A DNA stretch of 14,101 bases from Planctomycetaceae bacterium. GTDB taxonomy: Bacteria > Planctomycetota > Planctomycetia > Planctomycetales > Planctomycetaceae. Position 1 is the first letter of the stretch. Every line of letters starts with the position of its first letter. Location: assembly GCA_020426065.1 (NCBI GenBank), contig JAGQQT010000041.1, positions 1-14,101 of the forward strand, in the 5' to 3' direction. The notes below the pieces were generated by a model. The model was not told the DNA's origin. It did no database searches and worked only from the letters and a program-made list of their open reading frames with translations. Below, piece after piece: positions 6,725 through 14,101 of this stretch. Position numbers and translations under genes: made by a program.

Positions 6725-6739
6725 AGTCCAGACTGGACT
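6725..6739. repeat. 15-base palindrome in the sigma-kinase spacer
   Basis: AGTCCAGACTGGACT is a perfect odd palindrome (seven base pairs around a central A). As RNA it can form a 5-bp stem with a 5-base loop. It lies in the 135-base spacer between the sigma factor stop and the kinase start. It could be an operator, a weak attenuating hairpin or chance. Confidence 0.35.
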
Positions 6740-6830
6740 TTCTGAGCTCAATCTGAAATTCCCTGAGGTTATGTGTCGGACATGACCGTTGTTTGACCAT
6801 CTGGATTTGAGAATACTCAAACCGGTGCGA

Positions 6831-9800
6831 ATGAATATGAATGACCCAACGATCAGGAATCCCGCCTATCAGTCACTGACGAATCAGCAACTATCCGAAA
6901 TTGACGAACTATGTGACCGTTTCGATGAGGAGTTGCTGAACGGAAACGGTCCGCGCATCGAGACCTTTCTGGCTGAAGCTCCGGAAGCGGCTCAGGAAGG
7001 GATGCTGGCAGAACTGCTGGCCATGGAAATCGAATATCGCACCGGACAGGGTGAAACTCCTGAGGCGGGCGATTATCACGAGCGTTTTCCCCTGCATAAA
7101 ATGGTCATTGCCCATGTTTTTCTCAGGCAGGCTCATCCTCCGTTCCAGATGGACAGAACATTTCTGGATGAGAGTCGAATTTCAGCACCGGCTGGCGTCG
7201 CTCCTGAGGTGGATAACTTTCACTTGATCAGGGAAATCGGACGCGGGGGGATGGGAGTGGTCTGGCTGGCTGAACAGATTGAGCCGGTCAAACGAAGAGT
7301 TGCCCTCAAGCTGATCAAGTCGGATTTGACCTCGAAGGAAGTGATCGCCCGATTTAATGCTGAAAAGCAGGCCCTTGCGATGATGGCTCATCAGAACATC
7401 GCCCGGGTGCTGGATGCCGGAGCAACAGGTGATGGTCGCCCTTATTTCGTGATGGAGTATGTGGATGGCATATCGATCACACAATACTGCGATGAGAACA
7501 AACTGAGTGTGGACGAGCGGCTGCAGTTATTTGTCTCGGTTTGCAAAGCGGTTCAGCATGCTCACCAGAAGGGAATCGTCCATCGGGATCTGAAACCTTC
7601 CAACGTACTGGTCACCGTCATCGATGGCGAAGCAGTCCCCAAGGTGATTGACTTCGGCCTGGCAAAAGCAGTCGAGCAGAATCTGCTGCTGACCGACATG
7701 ACCATGCAGACGGAGTTTGGCAAGGTCGTAGGGACAGTGCAGTATATGTCTCCTGAGCAGGCGGAACTGAGGGGACCAGAGGCCGAGGATCTCGACACTC
7801 GGACGGATGTCTATTCCCTGGGAGTGATGCTGTATGAACTGCTGACAGGATCCACTCCGGTAGATAAGGAAACTCTGGGGCAGCATGCCTTGCTGAAAGT
7901 GCTCCAGATCATCCGGGAAGAAGATCCGCCTCGACCCAGCAGTCGATTGAGTTCGTCTTCACACGAAGCGAATTCGGCCGTCAGCGATCTGCGGAGATTG
8001 CACCCTGCCCGACTGCAGCAACTGCTTCGGGGAGAGCTTGACTGGGTCGTGATGAAGGCGCTGGAAAAAGATCGGGCTCGCAGGTATCAGACGGCCAACG
8101 ACCTGGCCCGGGACCTCTCCAACTATCTGACTGGTGAAACCGTTACCGCTCGACCACCTTCGACGTGGTATCAGCTTCGGAAATTTGCAAGACGAAATCG
8201 TGGGCTGGTCGTAGCCATCATGGCGATTGGATTCGCACTGCTGGCAGGAATCGCTGGGACAACGTACGGACTGATTCAGGCGAATGAAAAGACCAAACTC
8301 GCTGAAGACAAGACTCGCGAAGCCAACGATGAGCGCGGGAAGGCGAACATCAGCAAGCGGGAGGCGATTTTCGAGAGGGATAAAGCCAGGGCAAATGAAC
8401 TACGAGCAGTCACAGCAGAACAACATGCGGAAGATGAAGCTGAACGGGCGCAAGATTCAGAAGCTGCAGCGACATTCCAGCTGGCAGTCGCCCGCTGGGA
8501 GGATGATCGGGCTCGGGAGGCGAGAGATTTACTTCGCAAGATCTCACCAGAGTACCGCGACAACTTCGAGTGGAGATTTTGCAGTAGGCAGTTTGAGGGG
8601 AGCGACTTTACGTGTTACGGACACTCAAGTGTTGTTCGTGAAGTTGCCTTCAGCCCTGATGGAACCCGTGTGGCCACAGCGAGCATGGATTCCACGGTGA
8701 AACTGTGGGATGCGCTTACCGGCCGGGAAATCTACACGCTCAAGGGACAGGAAGGAACGGCTGACCACGTAGTCTTCAGCCCGGATGGTACACGCATTGC
8801 CTCAAGCGGAACTGACAGAACCATCAGAATCTGGGAAACTCAAACCGGAGAACTTGTTGCCTCGCTCAAAGGGCATGGCAACTACATGGTCGCCATCGCG
8901 TTCAACTCAGATGGCACACAACTGATGGCTGGGAGCAGTAATGCCTCAATTGTGCGATGGAATACCAGTACGGGCGAAGAGATTTCCAAGGTGGAAAACC
9001 GAGAGAATGTATTGGGAGGTGCCTTCAGTCCTGATGGAAAACGCTTCCTGACCTATAACAATTCGGGACTCATTCTCTGGGACACTGCAAACGGGCAGGT
9101 GATCAGAAAACAAATCCTGAATGTGCCCTATCCTAAAAGTGCCGTCTTCAGCCCCGACGGGCGTCACGCCGCCGTTGCAAACCATGACATCGTCACTCTC
9201 TGGGACTCAGATCTCACACATCGTCTCTGGACCGGAGATGGAAAGTCCGGCTGGATCAGGGGTTTAAGCTTCAGTCCGGATGGCACTCTGATCGCAACGT
9301 CGGGAGGAGACCGCAAAGCTCATGTCTGGAACGTTCAGTCAGGTGTCGAAATCATGAGACTTGTTGGCCATAGTGATGAAGTGAGTGACGTAGCCTTCAG
9401 CCCTGATGGTGCACGACTCGCATCAGTTAGCGTCGACACAACACTGAAGCTGTGGGATGTGCGGACCGGAGAGAATTTGAATTCGATTCAACCCCACGAA
9501 CAAATCGTTGATGGAATCGTATTGACTCAGGATGGCCAACGCCTTGCATCGGTTGGTTTTGACCACAAACTCAAGTTGACTGATCTTCGCACGGGTGAGG
9601 AAATCTACAGCGTGAATGGCTTTTATCATGGCGCTGCCCCGGGTGCCCACTCGGTTGCCTTGAGTCCTGATGAAACCCGCATCGCTTTTGGAGCCGAAGA
9701 CAATACCGTGAAGCTCATTGATACCGAGACCGGTACCGGGTTGAAATCTCTGGCAGGTCATGAGAGTACAATTTGTACGGTTGCATTTAGTCCAGATGGG

Positions 9801-11459
9801 AAACGGGTTGTTTCAGGAGGCTTTGACAACACAGCTAGAGTGTGGGATGTTGAATTGGGGCAAGAGGTCCTGACATTGAGGGGCCACACTGGACGGGTGA
9901 ATGGCGTGGCCTTCAGTCCGGATGGAGCCCTTGTTGTCTCAGCATGCGAAGATATGACGATCAGATTCTGGGACGCACAAACGGGTGTATTAGTCAGGAC
10001 GCTCGTCGGACATAATGTTAATGTTGCCGACATCATGTTCAGTCCTGATGGCAGCCAGATTGCAACATCAAGCAGTGATCATACGATTCGAATTTGGGAC
10101 ACTCAGACCGGCGAAGTCCTCGCTCTGCTGGAAGGTCATGCAGCCGGAGTAACAGGGATCGCATACAGTCCTGATGGAAGGCGACTCGCCTCGACAAGCT
10201 TCGACCGTAGAGTGAAACTCTGGGATATTCCGAACGGACGAGAGATTTCAACAATCTACGAAAGTCCCTCTGGTGTGCACGGTATCACCTTCAATCCAGA
10301 TGGTGGGCAAATTTTCGTAGGCACTGCTAATGGTGCCATCATGTTCCTGGACGCTCCAGGAGAACAGGAGGTCACCCCGTTAAGTGGACATACCGATACA
10401 CCGATCCATTTCAGCTTCAACGAGGATGGCAGCCTGATTTATTCGGAGTCTCAGAATGAAAAACTTGTCTGGGACCTGGCAACAAAAAAAACTGTTCCAA
10501 ATGCAGCCTGGGATTCACTGACCAGTAACACAAATATCTCGCCCGAAGGACGCTGGCTCATCAGTCGTGACAGGAAAAATCTTCTGCTGATTGACCTGGA
10601 ATTCAAGAACAAGCCGCGCGAGAAGAAATATCGGGCCGAAAAGGTCCAGTTAGATCCTGCCTGGCATCGGGGTCAGGCTGCAGCTGCGGTAAAATCGCAG
10701 AACTGGTACGCTGCAACATTTCACTTTGCAGTGCTGTTGCAGAACGATCCCGATCAGAGTTTGTATTTAGAGGATCTCCACACTTCGTATGAAAAACTGC
10801 AATCTTCTTTTGCACAACAGGGGAACGATCTGGAACCTTACCTCGCAAATGTCGTCCGGGAAGCCCTCAAGATCCCACTTGGTGTCGAACACTTATCTAT
10901 CAACGATTTTCTAAACTCCAGCTTTGAGATGCCGGAAATCAAATCCCAATTTTTTGAAATACACAGATCTCTCCCAGGGTGGACATCGACGGAGCGTTTA
11001 TATGAGATCTGGTCCTCAGGCTTTCTGGGGGTCGAAGCCCATGAAGGCAATCAATTTGTGGAACTCAATGCAAGGTCAGAGGGGACTTTATATCAGGATC
11101 TGCTCGGCATCGAAGCAGACTCCCTCATTCAATTTTCCTTTGCTCACCGCGGACGTAATGGTGAAGACACGCTGAAACTGACAATCACTGATCTGGGAAC
11201 CGACAATGCTGCCGGAGGGGGTGATGATCAGGAACTGTTTACCAAAGAATACACAACGGGGAAAGACTCCTGGATTGTCTACGACAGCACAACGGAAACC
11301 TCCATCAAGTCTTTGGGAAACGGTGTTCGCTTTGCCTTCACAGCAATTAACGCAACTGGGGGAAAGGGACCAGTCAACACTGAAGGAAATTTTCTCGACG
11401 CTGCGCAATTCGGCATTGAGATTTTGACCGCGACCCCCACGGCAAGCGACAGCCCATAG
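6831..11459 (+). CDS. Transmembrane Hanks-type Ser/Thr kinase with WD40 ectodomain and C-terminal jelly-roll-like domain
   Basis: The product has 1542 residues from ATG 6831; ATG 6837 or TTG 6789 are possible alternatives. Residues 1-125 are an acidic N-terminal segment common in planctomycete kinases (DELCDRFDEELLNG). The kinase domain spans about 130-435 and has all key residues: GRGGMG loop 137-142, Lys160 (VALK), Glu178, HRDLKPSN 251-258, DFG 274-276 and SPE 307-309. A transmembrane helix lies at about 459-480, followed by a charged, Ala/Glu/Lys-rich coiled coil (484-548). WD40 repeats fill about 596-1257, then a helical TPR-like stretch (about 1275-1330), then a jelly-roll-like domain (about 1356-1533: NSSFEMP, GNQFVELNA, GTLYQDL, HRGRNGEDTLKLTITDLG). 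The predicted topology is kinase inside and propellers outside, so it would sense an external ligand and phosphorylate cytoplasmic targets, plausibly the sigma factor encoded upstream. Ligand and targets are unknown. Confidence 0.95.
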   Translation: MNMNDPTIRNPAYQSLTNQQLSEIDELCDRFDEELLNGNGPRIETFLAEAPEAAQEGMLAELLAMEIEYRTGQGETPEAGDYHERFPLHKMVIAHVFLRQAHPPFQMDRTFLDESRISAPAGVAPEVDNFHLIREIGRGGMGVVWLAEQIEPVKRRVALKLIKSDLTSKEVIARFNAEKQALAMMAHQNIARVLDAGATGDGRPYFVMEYVDGISITQYCDENKLSVDERLQLFVSVCKAVQHAHQKGIVHRDLKPSNVLVTVIDGEAVPKVIDFGLAKAVEQNLLLTDMTMQTEFGKVVGTVQYMSPEQAELRGPEAEDLDTRTDVYSLGVMLYELLTGSTPVDKETLGQHALLKVLQIIREEDPPRPSSRLSSSSHEANSAVSDLRRLHPARLQQLLRGELDWVVMKALEKDRARRYQTANDLARDLSNYLTGETVTARPPSTWYQLRKFARRNRGLVVAIMAIGFALLAGIAGTTYGLIQANEKTKLAEDKTREANDERGKANISKREAIFERDKARANELRAVTAEQHAEDEAERAQDSEAAATFQLAVARWEDDRAREARDLLRKISPEYRDNFEWRFCSRQFEGSDFTCYGHSSVVREVAFSPDGTRVATASMDSTVKLWDALTGREIYTLKGQEGTADHVVFSPDGTRIASSGTDRTIRIWETQTGELVASLKGHGNYMVAIAFNSDGTQLMAGSSNASIVRWNTSTGEEISKVENRENVLGGAFSPDGKRFLTYNNSGLILWDTANGQVIRKQILNVPYPKSAVFSPDGRHAAVANHDIVTLWDSDLTHRLWTGDGKSGWIRGLSFSPDGTLIATSGGDRKAHVWNVQSGVEIMRLVGHSDEVSDVAFSPDGARLASVSVDTTLKLWDVRTGENLNSIQPHEQIVDGIVLTQDGQRLASVGFDHKLKLTDLRTGEEIYSVNGFYHGAAPGAHSVALSPDETRIAFGAEDNTVKLIDTETGTGLKSLAGHESTICTVAFSPDGKRVVSGGFDNTARVWDVELGQEVLTLRGHTGRVNGVAFSPDGALVVSACEDMTIRFWDAQTGVLVRTLVGHNVNVADIMFSPDGSQIATSSSDHTIRIWDTQTGEVLALLEGHAAGVTGIAYSPDGRRLASTSFDRRVKLWDIPNGREISTIYESPSGVHGITFNPDGGQIFVGTANGAIMFLDAPGEQEVTPLSGHTDTPIHFSFNEDGSLIYSESQNEKLVWDLATKKTVPNAAWDSLTSNTNISPEGRWLISRDRKNLLLIDLEFKNKPREKKYRAEKVQLDPAWHRGQAAAAVKSQNWYAATFHFAVLLQNDPDQSLYLEDLHTSYEKLQSSFAQQGNDLEPYLANVVREALKIPLGVEHLSINDFLNSSFEMPEIKSQFFEIHRSLPGWTSTERLYEIWSSGFLGVEAHEGNQFVELNARSEGTLYQDLLGIEADSLIQFSFAHRGRNGEDTLKLTITDLGTDNAAGGGDDQELFTKEYTTGKDSWIVYDSTTETSIKSLGNGVRFAFTAINATGGKGPVNTEGNFLDAAQFGIEILTATPTASDSP
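8616..10601 (+). repeat. About 14-16 WD40 repeats of the kinase ectodomain
   Basis: FSPDG or close variants recur about every 41 residues from residue 607 to 1240 of the kinase, each followed by a (V/I)xLWD or equivalent strand and TGxxxxxLxGH. I count 14 well-formed units plus two degenerate ones at the C-terminal end (about 1187-1257), enough for two seven-blade propellers. Units 4-5 (about 724-805) and 8-9 (about 890-978) are more diverged, for example LTDL or LIDT in place of LWD. Confidence 0.85.
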
Positions 11460-11637
11460 CCAGCAGTCGCGATTCTTCAGCTGCTCGCCACTGAATGTTC
11501 GGAACCTGGTACAGGAGAATGGACAGGTTTCTGGAATGTTGGCGTGGTGTGCTGTATCCTCAGGACTTCCCAGGCGAGTTCTCAGAACTGCCTCTCATTA
11601 CTTAATCTGCGCTCAACGAATTGTTTGAGGAGAACTC
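11460..11637 (+). other. Spacer between kinase and phosphoesterase genes
   Basis: These 178 bases contain an imperfect 8-bp hairpin (GGAACCTG 11501-11508 with CAGGTTTC 11524-11531, one G-T pair) without a T-run, and a 13-base odd palindrome AGTTCTCAGAACT (11577-11589) 49 bases before the next start. No clear intrinsic terminator or promoter is visible, so read-through from the kinase gene is possible. Confidence 0.35.
11627..11632 (+). promoter_or_regulatory. Shine-Dalgarno GAGGAG for the gene at 11638
   Basis: GAGGAG is placed five bases before ATG 11638, the same string and spacing as at 5162-5167 on the other strand. It fixes the start immediately before a signal peptide. Confidence 0.8.
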
Positions 11638-13665
11638 ATGAAGCCCAGCCTGCTGCTGTTCCTGGTTAGCTCCTGCCTGATCCCCATTTGCATTGACGCA
11701 TACGCTCAGGATGAAGCAAAAAATCTGGAACACATGAGACACACTCATCACAGCAATCCACCTCATCCCACAGAAAAGGCGGGGGAAAAACGCTTTTATA
11801 CGACGCGTTCAAGTGAAGTTGCACTGCCCTTGCCGACAGAGGAGGATTCCTTTGTGTTTGCAGTCTTTGGAGATCGCACGGGGGGCCCCGTGGAGGGAAT
11901 CAATGTCCTGGCCGATGCGGTCCGGGATGTCAATCTGATCGAACCGGATCTCGTGATGACAGTGGGTGACCTGATCAATGGATATAATCAGACCGACAAA
12001 TGGCTGGAGCAGATGCGGGAGTTCAAATTTGTAATGAAAGAACTCCGGTGTCCCTGGTTTCCGGTCGCTGGTAATCACGATGTCTACTGGCGTCCACTCA
12101 TCGATCCCCAGATGCCTCGCGCTCAGCATGATCAGCATTACGAAATGCATTTTGGCCCGCTCTGGTATTCTTTCCAGCACAAAAACTGCAATTTCATCGT
12201 GCTCTATTCGGATGAGGGAGATCCTGAAACCGGTGAAAAAAACTTCTCCAATCCCAACGCTCAGAAGGTCAGTGAAGAACAATACACATTCCTGAAAGAG
12301 GCGCTGAAGCGGGGAGAAAAAAGTGCTCACCAGTTCCTCTTTCTGCATCACCCCCGCTGGCTGGAGGGGGGATATGGCACAGACTGGACTACCCGCGTCC
12401 ACCCACTGCTGAAGGAGTCGGGAAATGTCACAGCCGTCTTTGCCGGGCACATTCACTACATGCGTAGTGACCCCAAAGATGGGATCGAATATGTCGCCCT
12501 GGCAACAGTTGGTGGTAATCAGCCAGGGACATTTCCCAAGGCCGGATACCTGCATCAGTATCATCTGGTGACCGTTCGCCCTAAGCAGGTTGCGATGGTT
12601 TCATTTCCTGTTGGCGAAGCCATGAATGTACGGGAAATCACCAAGCATCTGCAGGATCAGCTGGCACTTCTGGCATCGCAAAACTGTAAACCCTCTGCCC
12701 GACTTGCCATTAAAGAGGGCAAGCCCCAGGACATGCACCTGGAAGTCGAAGTCCATAATCCTGCAGATCGCCCTGTTGATTTCACACTCACTCCACACAG
12801 CCCTGATCAGCGTTGGAATTTCCAGCCAACCCACGCTCATAGTCGACTCGAACCAGGAGCTTCGGAGACAATTCCCCTCACGATCAATTATCGAGGGAGC
12901 GAAATTGACAGTTCCTTTGAAACTGTCCAGTTTCTCCTCGATCAGGATTATCTGGCCCCCACAACCCGCTACCCTGCCCCGACATCAGTTACAGAGATGC
13001 CTCTGGAAATTGAACTGGCAGATTCCTCATCTTTGCCTAACCGGGCCCTGAGTCTGGACGGCGTTGATGATGTCTTGGCGATTCCGTCCTCATCTGTCAA
13101 CCTGCCCCAGGGACCCTTCACACTGGAGGCCTGGTTCCAGGCCAGATCTCACTCTGCTCGTGTCGGATTACTGGCGAAAACTCAACAGAGCGAGTACTCG
13201 ATCTTCCTCTACCAGGGCGTACCATCCGGAGACATTCATCTGGGAGACAATTACCAGCGAGTGGGTGGCCCTATGATTCCAGTTGGGAAATGGACTCATA
13301 TCGCCATGGTGTATGAAGGAAATGCCATCAAGCTGTATGTCAACGGTCTACAGGTTGACAAGAAAGATGTTGACCCCAATCTGAAACGGACCCTGAATAA
13401 TCTGCCCTTCATGATCGGCGCTGACCCTGATGGCAGTGGCAAGCCAACATCATTCTTTAATGGACTGATTGACGAGGTTCGTCTCACCAGCAGTGCTGTA
13501 TACCAGGCTGATTTCCAGCCTGCCCGACGCCTGCAAGTTCTTCCCGAAACGATTTTCCTCTACAATTTCGACCAGTCCATCAGCTCCCTGCAGGTTGATA
13601 GTGGGCCAAATCAGGCCCATGGACGGGCATCAGGAGGTGCTACACTGGTCGAAGTGGCAGATTAG
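11638..13665 (+). CDS. Secreted calcineurin-like metallophosphoesterase with LamG-type C-terminal domain
   Basis: The product has 675 residues. A signal peptide ends near AYA|Q (residue 23); VSSC at 10-13 resembles a lipobox but lies very near the N-terminus. A His-rich stretch follows (H32, H35, H37, H38, H43). The phosphoesterase domain (about 70-325) shows the family's dinuclear-metal motifs in order: FGDRTGG (D79), VGDLIN (D111), AGNHD (N146, H147), FLHHPRW (H237/H238) and AGHIH (H271, H273). The usual Asp-x-His of the first motif is Asp-Arg-Thr here, so one ligand is replaced. Residues about 345-460 are an Ig-like beta segment. Residues about 468-630 are a LamG/concanavalin-like domain (SLDGVDDVL, FTLEAWF, WTHIAMVYEG, LYVNG, FFNGLIDEVRL) that probably binds glycans. 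It should hydrolyse an extracytoplasmic phosphoester of unknown identity. Whether it belongs to the kinase transcript is unclear. Confidence 0.94.
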   Translation: MKPSLLLFLVSSCLIPICIDAYAQDEAKNLEHMRHTHHSNPPHPTEKAGEKRFYTTRSSEVALPLPTEEDSFVFAVFGDRTGGPVEGINVLADAVRDVNLIEPDLVMTVGDLINGYNQTDKWLEQMREFKFVMKELRCPWFPVAGNHDVYWRPLIDPQMPRAQHDQHYEMHFGPLWYSFQHKNCNFIVLYSDEGDPETGEKNFSNPNAQKVSEEQYTFLKEALKRGEKSAHQFLFLHHPRWLEGGYGTDWTTRVHPLLKESGNVTAVFAGHIHYMRSDPKDGIEYVALATVGGNQPGTFPKAGYLHQYHLVTVRPKQVAMVSFPVGEAMNVREITKHLQDQLALLASQNCKPSARLAIKEGKPQDMHLEVEVHNPADRPVDFTLTPHSPDQRWNFQPTHAHSRLEPGASETIPLTINYRGSEIDSSFETVQFLLDQDYLAPTTRYPAPTSVTEMPLEIELADSSSLPNRALSLDGVDDVLAIPSSSVNLPQGPFTLEAWFQARSHSARVGLLAKTQQSEYSIFLYQGVPSGDIHLGDNYQRVGGPMIPVGKWTHIAMVYEGNAIKLYVNGLQVDKKDVDPNLKRTLNNLPFMIGADPDGSGKPTSFFNGLIDEVRLTSSAVYQADFQPARRLQVLPETIFLYNFDQSISSLQVDSGPNQAHGRASGGATLVEVAD

Positions 13666-13733
13666 CCAGCAGAATTCTCAAAACAGTGGAACCATACGGG
13701 TAAAAGCCGTGTCAGAAACCACGGATGGGGCAG

Positions 13734-13762
13734 TTGCTGACAGACCATTCGGGTGATAAACT
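13734..13762 (+). promoter_or_regulatory. Candidate promoter for tRNA-Arg
   Basis: TTGCTG (13734-13739) and TAAACT (13757-13762) are separated by 17 bases and each matches four of six sigma70 consensus positions, giving a start a few bases before the tRNA at 13772. This is a motif match only. Confidence 0.3.
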
Positions 13763-13771
13763 TGGTCCAAA

Positions 13772-13843
13772 GTCTCGATGGTGTAACGGATAGCACAGGA
13801 CCCTCCGAAGGTCCAGATCCAGGTTCGATTCCTGGTCGAGACA
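13772..13843 (+). tRNA. tRNA-Arg (anticodon CCG)
   Basis: A complete 72-base cloverleaf folds. The acceptor stem GTCTCGA/TCGAGAC has 7 perfect pairs, the D arm has GTG/CAC, and the anticodon stem is GGACC/GGTCC with loop CTCCGAA. The anticodon is CCG at 13805-13807. The variable loop is AGAT, the T stem is CCAGG/CCTGG with loop TTCGATT, and the discriminator is A. The CCG anticodon reads CGG codons for arginine. The 3' CCA is not encoded (the next bases are tc), so it must be added by the nucleotidyltransferase. Confidence 0.97.
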
Positions 13844-14016
13844 TCAAAAACACCGAAAAAACAGGTCTGTCAGTTTCTGTTCTGGCAGGGGAATAATGTA
13901 TTTTTTGCATCAGGTATTTCCCCAGTCAGAAAGCTTGATTTCCATCTGAGAGGCCATTAGTATTCGCACACACGAGCAACGGGCGAGACACCAATCCCGC
14001 CTGAACTCATCCACAA
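13844..14016 (+). other. Spacer between the two tRNA genes
   Basis: No gene is seen. The spacer has the right arm of the inverted repeat that flanks tRNA-Arg (13864-13879) and an imperfect hairpin (GGGGAATA 13888-13895 with TATTTCCCC 13915-13923) that has TTTTTT in its loop rather than after the stem. A weak candidate promoter for tRNA-Asn is also present: TTGATT 13935-13940, 17 bases, TAGTAT 13958-13963. Confidence 0.35.
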
Positions 14017-14089
14017 TCCCCTGTAGCTCAGTTGGTAGAGCAAGCGGCTGTTAACCGCTGGGTCGTAGGTTCGAGTCCTACCGGGGGAG
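14017..14089 (+). tRNA. tRNA-Asn (anticodon GTT)
   Basis: A complete 73-base cloverleaf folds. The acceptor stem is TCCCCTG/CGGGGGA with one T-G pair, the D stem is GCTC/GAGC, and the anticodon stem is AGCGG/CCGCT with loop CTGTTAA. The anticodon is GTT at 14050-14052. The T stem is GTAGG/CCTAC with loop TTCGAGT, and the discriminator is G, as expected for asparagine tRNAs. CCA is not encoded. Confidence 0.97.
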
Positions 14090-14101
14090 CTGATTCATAC
14101 G

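Noticed and set aside
6789..6830. A TTG start 14 codons upstream for the kinase.
   Set aside because: There is no Shine-Dalgarno sequence before it and the added residues show no kinase-family feature. ATG 6831 or 6837 gives a typical N-terminus (MNDPTI), though the exact start remains uncertain.
11809..12564. A 251-codon minus-strand open frame.
   Set aside because: It is antisense to the metallophosphoesterase domain, whose metal motifs are all in the plus frame. It has no ribosome binding site or recognisable domain.
13888..13923. Hairpin GGGGAATA/TATTTCCCC as a terminator after tRNA-Arg.
   Set aside because: The stem has a bulge, and the T-run is in the loop rather than after the stem, so it does not fit an intrinsic terminator.
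13772..14089. tRNA genes as an integration site for a mobile element.
   Set aside because: No integrase, no partial repeat of either tRNA 3' end elsewhere in the window, and no transposase remnants were seen.

Overview
The window looks like chromosomal DNA from a planctomycete, probably of the Planctomycetaceae/Gimesia type. This is inferred from gene content, not from a database match. The supporting traits are: an ECF-type sigma factor followed by a giant Ser/Thr kinase with a WD40 ectodomain; secreted FG-GAP, RCC1, sulfatase-modifying-factor (SUMF1) and LamG mosaic proteins; mid-range GC content; and tRNA genes without an encoded CCA end.

Layout. (1) 1-1863, minus strand: the 5' 621 codons of a secreted FG-GAP/VCBS protein with a galactose-binding-like module. 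Its 3' end lies outside the window. (2) 1864-2303: a gene-free spacer with two hairpins, one an intrinsic terminator for the gene that follows. (3) 2304-5156, minus: a secreted 950-residue mosaic made of repeats resembling the OAA family of mannose-binding agglutinins, a seven-blade RCC1-like propeller, a SUMF1/FGE-like domain lacking one catalytic cysteine position, and an unrecognised C-terminal domain. (4) 5434-5862, minus: a small secreted beta-trefoil (ricin-B-like) protein. (5) 6099-6695 and 6831-11459, plus: an ECF-type sigma factor and a transmembrane Hanks-type kinase with about 14-16 WD40 repeats and a C-terminal jelly-roll-like domain. They diverge from the lectin-like genes. (6) 11638-13665, plus: a secreted calcineurin-like metallophosphoesterase with a LamG-type C-terminus. 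(7) 13772-14089, plus: tRNA-Arg(CCG) and tRNA-Asn(GTT).

How they may work together (inference). Every protein except the sigma factor is predicted to be exported or to have a large exported part, and most of the exported modules are carbohydrate- or protein-binding folds. The sigma/kinase pair is a plausible envelope-sensing unit. The two divergent secreted lectin-like genes are the nearest candidates for its targets or ligands, but nothing in the sequence proves the link. The most unusual item is the OAA-like/RCC1/SUMF1 mosaic protein. A second curiosity is a hairpin with the same ten-base-pair stem found after each of the two lectin-like genes.
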